A stretch of DNA of 10,948 nucleotides from assembly GCA_025458545.1 (NCBI GenBank), contig JALOSH010000038.1, positions 1 to 10,948 on the forward strand, given 5' to 3'. This document shows positions 5,589 through 10,948 of this stretch, piece after piece. The notes below the pieces were generated by a model. It had not been told where the DNA came from. It made no database searches and was given only the letters and a program-made list of their open reading frames with translations. The position numbers and the translations under genes are program-made. The stretch comes from Hydrogenophaga sp. (GTDB lineage Bacteria; Pseudomonadota; Gammaproteobacteria; Burkholderiales; Burkholderiaceae). Within the stretch, counting starts at the first letter, position 1. Each line of letters begins with the position of its first letter.

Positions 5589-6829
5589 CACGCGGCGGCT
5601 CCCACGCGCTGTGGCCCGCGTTCGATGGCCGTTTCGCGCACCGGCAGGTTGATCAGTGCCGCGAACACGCCCAGCGCGATCGCGATGTACCAGACGATGT
5701 CGTAGCTGCCGGTCTGGTCGTACAGCACGCCGCCCAGCCAGACACCCATGAAACTGCCGATCTGGTGGCTGAAGAACACGAAGCCGCCGAGCATGGACAG
5801 GTGCGCCACACCGAAGATCTGCGCCACCACTGCGTTGGTCGGTGGGATGGTGGACAGCCAGAGCAAGCCCATCACGGACGAGAAGATGTAGACGCTCATG
5901 GGCGAGAGCGGCACCATCAGGAAGACGCTGATCGCCACCGCGCGCGCCATGTAGATAAAGGACAGGATGTAGCGCTTGGGGAAGCGCTGGCCGAGCACGC
6001 CAGCGGCGTAGGTCCCGATCACGTTGAACAGGCCAATGAGTGCCAGCGCGTAGCTCGCCACCTGCGGCGAGAGCCCGTTGTCTTTGAGGTAGCTGGGCAT
6101 GTGCACGCCGATGAACACCACCTGGAAGCCACACACAAAGTAGCCCGCCATCAGCAGCTGGAAGCTGCGGTACTGGAACGCCTCGCGCAGCGCCTGAACA
6201 ATGGTCTGCTCACGCTTTGGCGCCACGCCGCCCACAAAACCCGGCTCGCGCAAAAACAGCGCCAGCGGCATGATCAACAACACCGCGCCGCCCAGGATCA
6301 ACAGGGCTTCCTGCCAGCCGAACGAGCTGATCAGCCAGCCCTCGACCGGCACCATCAGGAACTGGCCGAACGAGCCGGCCGCCGCCGCCACGCCCATGGC
6401 CCAGGAGCGCTTTTCGGCCGGGATCTGCCGCCCAATCACACCGTAGATCACCGCGTAGGTGGTGCCGGCCTGGGCCGCCCCGATCAGCACGCCCGCCGTG
6501 AGGGCAAACACGCCCGGCGTGGGCGAAAGCGCCATGCCGGCGAGACCCAGCCCGTACAGCACGGCGCCCACCAGCAGCACGCGGAAAGCGCCAAAGCGGT
6601 CGGCCGCCATGCCGGCGAAGATGCCGAACACGCCCCAGGACAGGTTCTGGATCGCCATGGCCACCGAAAAATTCGCGCGCGTCCAGCCCATCTCCTGGGT
6701 GATGGGCTGCAGCCACAGACCAAAGCCGTGGCGGATGCCCATGGACAACGTGACGATGGCGGCGCCACAGGCCAGCACCTGCAAGGCAGACAGGCGGGGC
6801 TGGGCGGGTGCGGGGGATGCGGATGTCAT
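5588..6829 (-). CDS. MFS transporter, 12-span, substrate unknown
   Basis: Starting at the ATG at 6829 gives 413 aa with about twelve hydrophobic segments. The loop after the second span carries MFS motif A in the form GMAADRFGAFRVL. The first spans (GIRHGFGLWLQPITQEMGWTRANFSVAMAIQNLSWG) are typical of the proteobacterial monocarboxylate/oxalate-type MFS group, but that is a resemblance and the substrate cannot be read from sequence. The central cytoplasmic loop (about 198-215, REPGFVGGVAPKREQ) separates the two six-span halves. A GTG at 6868 would add 13 residues. I preferred 6829 because a -10-like hexamer lies just upstream, which would place the transcript start at the ATG. It heads the unit with the 42-aa membrane protein and the methyltransferase, and is divergent from parE. 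Confidence 0.9.
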   Translation of the reverse strand: MTSASPAPAQPRLSALQVLACGAAIVTLSMGIRHGFGLWLQPITQEMGWTRANFSVAMAIQNLSWGVFGIFAGMAADRFGAFRVLLVGAVLYGLGLAGMALSPTPGVFALTAGVLIGAAQAGTTYAVIYGVIGRQIPAEKRSWAMGVAAAAGSFGQFLMVPVEGWLISSFGWQEALLILGGAVLLIMPLALFLREPGFVGGVAPKREQTIVQALREAFQYRSFQLLMAGYFVCGFQVVFIGVHMPSYLKDNGLSPQVASYALALIGLFNVIGTYAAGVLGQRFPKRYILSFIYMARAVAISVFLMVPLSPMSVYIFSSVMGLLWLSTIPPTNAVVAQIFGVAHLSMLGGFVFFSHQIGSFMGVWLGGVLYDQTGSYDIVWYIAIALGVFAALINLPVRETAIERGPQRVGAAA

Positions 6830-6835
6830 CCGTCG

Positions 6836-6841
6836 ACTGTA
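6836..6841 (-). promoter_or_regulatory. Possible -10 box of the MFS gene
   Basis: On the minus strand TACAGT ends exactly 6 nt before the ATG at 6829, which predicts a transcript beginning at the start codon. GTGACA (6868-6863) resembles a -35, but the 21-bp spacer is too long for a normal sigma-70 site. No Shine-Dalgarno sequence precedes the ATG. Confidence 0.35.
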
Positions 6842-6982
6842 GCGAAGAAGGCTTGTTTGCGCTGTCACCGTCTGGTGTTCTGCCTTGAAATTTGGCGGCG
6901 TGATTGATGCGGCTCGGGCATGGCTGGACAGTCAGCGGTCCATTGATCTGTATTTGTATCCAGTGGTTTGCGCCGGGATGCT

Positions 6983-6988
6983 TACAAT
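6983..6988 (+). promoter_or_regulatory. Probable -10 box of the parE operon
   Basis: TACAAT (five of six consensus bases) stands 8 nt upstream of the parE ATG, with TG two bases further up (6979-6980). There is no Shine-Dalgarno sequence between the box and the ATG, so the mRNA would be leaderless or have a 1-3 nt leader. No good -35 is visible. The rest of the 6830-6996 intergenic region holds no other clear element. Confidence 0.55.
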
Positions 6989-6996
6989 CCGCCCCC

Positions 6997-8967
<1,971 letters not shown>

Positions 8968-8969
8968 CC

Positions 8970-9695
8970 ATGTTGAGGAATGTGATCTTTTTGCCGGTCC
9001 TGCTGGGCTTCTGTGTCACGGCTTCCGCCACGCCCGAGCTCTGGGGCTACATCGATGCCCAGGGCCGACCGCACTACGCCGACCGCCAGCTTGACAGCCG
9101 CTACGAGCTGTTCAACGCTGGGTCGGCGCCGGTGCGACCGCTGCCGCGCTCGGCGGCGAGCGCACCCGCCGGGTTGCAGGCAGCCTTTGAGGTGTCCACC
9201 GGCTACAAGGCGGTGCGCCACCTGATCCGCGAGGCCGCCACCGACCACGGGCTGGACTACGCTTTGCTCAAGGCCGTCATCGCCACCGAATCGCGGTTCG
9301 ATCCCCAGGCCGTGAGCCCGCGGGGTGCGGTCGGGCTGATGCAGCTCATGCCCGCCACCGCGCAGCGCTTCGGCGTCAAGGCCGACGCTGCGCAGACCCT
9401 GCACCAGCGGCTGACCGATCCGCGCACCAACCTGCAGGCCGGAGCCCGCTACCTGGCCCTGCTGCTGCGCCAGTTCGGTGGCCAGACCGATCTGGCGCTG
9501 GCGGCCTACAACGCGGGCGAAGGCGCGGTGCAACGCGCCGGGCGCCAGATACCCAATTACCCCGAGACGGTGCAGTATGTGCACAAGGTCACCCGTCTGT
9601 ACCAATACCTGTCGCCACCGCGCGGTCTGCAGCCCGCCTCGCGCCCGGTGTCGAAGAACCTGAACAACGCTGCGTCCAGCGCACCGGCGCTCTGA
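8970..9695 (+). CDS. Periplasmic lytic transglycosylase (SLT family 1) between parE and parC
   Basis: This 241-aa protein has a signal peptide with probable cleavage after ASA (about residue 20). A short segment [17 protein letters not shown] (24-40) is like the DUF4124 motif found at the N-terminus of such enzymes. An SLT domain spans about 80-205, with the catalytic Glu in [28 protein letters not shown] (E107) and the AYNAGEGAV motif (Y180 to V187). It would cleave the MurNAc-GlcNAc bond of peptidoglycan, forming 1,6-anhydro products. No lipobox is visible, so it is probably soluble in the periplasm. The tail after 205 is Pro/Ser/Ala-rich. The ATG follows the parE stop by 2 bp, and GAGG (8953-8956) lies 13 nt upstream inside parE, so translation probably depends on coupling. 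parC starts 20 bp downstream. Confidence 0.92.
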   Translation: MLRNVIFLPVLLGFCVTASATPELWGYIDAQGRPHYADRQLDSRYELFNAGSAPVRPLPRSAASAPAGLQAAFEVSTGYKAVRHLIREAATDHGLDYALLKAVIATESRFDPQAVSPRGAVGLMQLMPATAQRFGVKADAAQTLHQRLTDPRTNLQAGARYLALLLRQFGGQTDLALAAYNAGEGAVQRAGRQIPNYPETVQYVHKVTRLYQYLSPPRGLQPASRPVSKNLNNAASSAPAL

Positions 9696-9715
9696 CCCGA
9701 CCCCATTCGAAAGCC

Positions 9716-10948
9716 ATGGACATCGATACCCCCGAACTGCCTTTGCTGCCCGCCGAACCCGGTGAAGACAGCCTCGCCGCCTACGCGCAACGCGCCTACC
9801 TCGAATACGCGCTCTCGGTCGTCAAGGGCCGCGCCCTGCCCGACGTGTGCGACGGCCAGAAGCCGGTGCAGCGCCGCATCCTTTACGCCATGGACCGCAT
9901 GGGCCTGGGTTTCTCGGGCAACACGGCGGCCAAGCCGGTCAAGAGCGCCCGAGTGGTGGGCGACGTGCTGGGCAAGTACCACCCACACGGCGACAGCGCG
10001 GCCTACGACGCGCTGGTGCGCATGGCGCAAGACTTTTCACAGCGCTACCCGCTGATCGATGGCCAGGGCAACTTCGGCAGCCGCGACGGCGACGGCGCCG
10101 CCGCCATGCGCTACACCGAAGCGCGGCTGGCCAAGATCACCGGCCTGCTGCTCGACGAAATCGACCAGGGCACGGTGGACTTCATCCCCACCTACGACGG
10201 CTCGTTCGAAGAACCCAAACAACTGCCCGCGCGCCTGCCGTTCAACCTGCTCAACGGCGCCAGCGGCATCGCCGTGGGTCTGGCCACCGAGATTCCCAGC
10301 CACAACCTGCGCGAGGTGGCCGACGCCTGCGTGGCGCTGGTCAAGAACCCCAAGCTGAGCGACGAAGACCTGCTGACCCTCCTGCCCGGGCCGGACTACC
10401 CCGGCGGTGGCCAGATCATCAGCCCGGCCAGTGACATCGCCGACGCCTACCGCAGCGGCCGCGGCAGCCTCAAGGTGCGCGCGCGCTGGAAGATCGAAGA
10501 CCTGGCGCGCGGCCAGTGGCAGCTGGTGGTGAACGAACTGCCGCCCGGCTTGAGCAGCCAGAAGGTGCTGGAAGAAATCGAAGAGATCACCAACCCCAAG
10601 GTCAAGGCCGGCAAGAAGGCGCTGAGCCAGGACCAGACGCAGCTGAAAGCCAGCATGCTGATGGTGCTGGACGCGGTGCGCGACGAGTCCAGCAAGGACG
10701 CGCCGGTGCGCCTGGTGTTCGAGCCCAAAAGCAGCCGCATCGAGCAGCAGGAACTCATCACCGCGCTGCTGGCCCACACCAGCCTGGAAAGCTCGGCGCC
10801 GATCAACCTGACCATGATCGGGCTCGATGGCCGACCGACGCAGAAGAGCCTGCGCCAGATGCTGGAAGAGTGGGTCGCGTTCCGCCAGACCACCATCACG
10901 CGCCGCAGCCAGCACAAGCTGCAGAAGGTGCTGGACCGCATCCACATC
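9716..10948 (+). CDS. parC: DNA topoisomerase IV subunit A (ParC), N-terminal 411 codons (partial)
   Basis: The start ATG is at 9716, and 411 codons are visible before the right edge. The breakage-reunion domain is clear: [19 protein letters not shown] (41-59), the quinolone-determining segment [18 protein letters not shown] (86-103), and the active-site Tyr in [10 protein letters not shown] (Y133, with R132). S94 and D98 are at the positions of E. coli ParC S80 and E84 and are of the unmutated type. [12 protein letters not shown] continues the tower region, and the coiled coil begins near the edge ([20 protein letters not shown]). An ORF of ParC rather than GyrA is favoured by the parE operon context, and the C-terminal domain that would settle it is not in the window. 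The ribosome binding site is weak (GAAAG just upstream). Confidence 0.95.
   Translation, partial: MDIDTPELPLLPAEPGEDSLAAYAQRAYLEYALSVVKGRALPDVCDGQKPVQRRILYAMDRMGLGFSGNTAAKPVKSARVVGDVLGKYHPHGDSAAYDALVRMAQDFSQRYPLIDGQGNFGSRDGDGAAAMRYTEARLAKITGLLLDEIDQGTVDFIPTYDGSFEEPKQLPARLPFNLLNGASGIAVGLATEIPSHNLREVADACVALVKNPKLSDEDLLTLLPGPDYPGGGQIISPASDIADAYRSGRGSLKVRARWKIEDLARGQWQLVVNELPPGLSSQKVLEEIEEITNPKVKAGKKALSQDQTQLKASMLMVLDAVRDESSKDAPVRLVFEPKSSRIEQQELITALLAHTSLESSAPINLTMIGLDGRPTQKSLRQMLEEWVAFRQTTITRRSQHKLQKVLDRIHI

Noticed and set aside
5765..6907. A 380-codon plus-strand open frame opposite the MFS gene
   Set aside because: The translation is His/Gln/Arg-rich, as expected from the reverse complement of hydrophobic membrane-segment codons. 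The MFS reading has motif A and a normal length.
9716..10948. The A-subunit gene, considered as gyrA
   Set aside because: It follows parE and the transglycosylase in a tight operon, so ParC is more likely. The deciding C-terminal domain is outside the window.

Overview
The window is high-GC DNA that is almost entirely coding, with strong G/C preference at third codon positions. The gene set (slyD-type FKBP, roxA/ycfD, bamC beside dapA, and parE and parC flanking a lytic transglycosylase) points to a betaproteobacterium of the order Burkholderiales. Comamonadaceae (Hydrogenophaga, Acidovorax or Rhodoferax-like) is the best guess. This rests on the character of the proteins, not on a search. 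I see no IS element, phage gene, CRISPR array, tRNA or rRNA. This is core housekeeping chromosome.

Left part (1-2742). A SlyD-type peptidyl-prolyl isomerase, cut by the left edge, is divergent from a RoxA-type ribosomal-protein oxygenase. The two start codons are only 14 bp apart around a perfect 10-bp palindrome that supplies a -10-like box on both strands. Downstream of roxA is a small conserved-looking gene of unknown function. Next comes a 230-bp AT-richer intergenic stretch with a convincing intrinsic terminator and a possible structured RNA. It ends at a gene for a small Ala/Pro-rich lipoprotein, closed by a strong bidirectional terminator.

Middle part (2786-6829, all minus strand). 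Reading in transcription order: an MFS transporter, a 42-residue single-span membrane protein and a class I SAM methyltransferase form a tight unit in which each stop overlaps the next start as TGATG. A possible promoter inside the methyltransferase stop then leads to dapA (lysine/peptidoglycan precursor synthesis) and bamC (outer-membrane assembly lipoprotein).

Right part (6830-10948, plus strand). A 167-bp divergent intergenic region separates the MFS gene from parE. The parE - lytic transglycosylase - parC cluster encodes both topoisomerase IV subunits with a periplasmic cell-wall enzyme between them. parC runs off the right edge.

A recurring regulatory theme is a -10-like hexamer placed 6-8 nt before an ATG that lacks a Shine-Dalgarno sequence (slyD, roxA, the MFS gene, parE), which suggests leaderless or near-leaderless mRNAs. 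I did not find a clearly novel multi-gene system. The most interesting leads are the symmetric slyD/roxA promoter, the structured leader or small RNA before the lipoprotein gene, and the overlapped 42-aa membrane protein.
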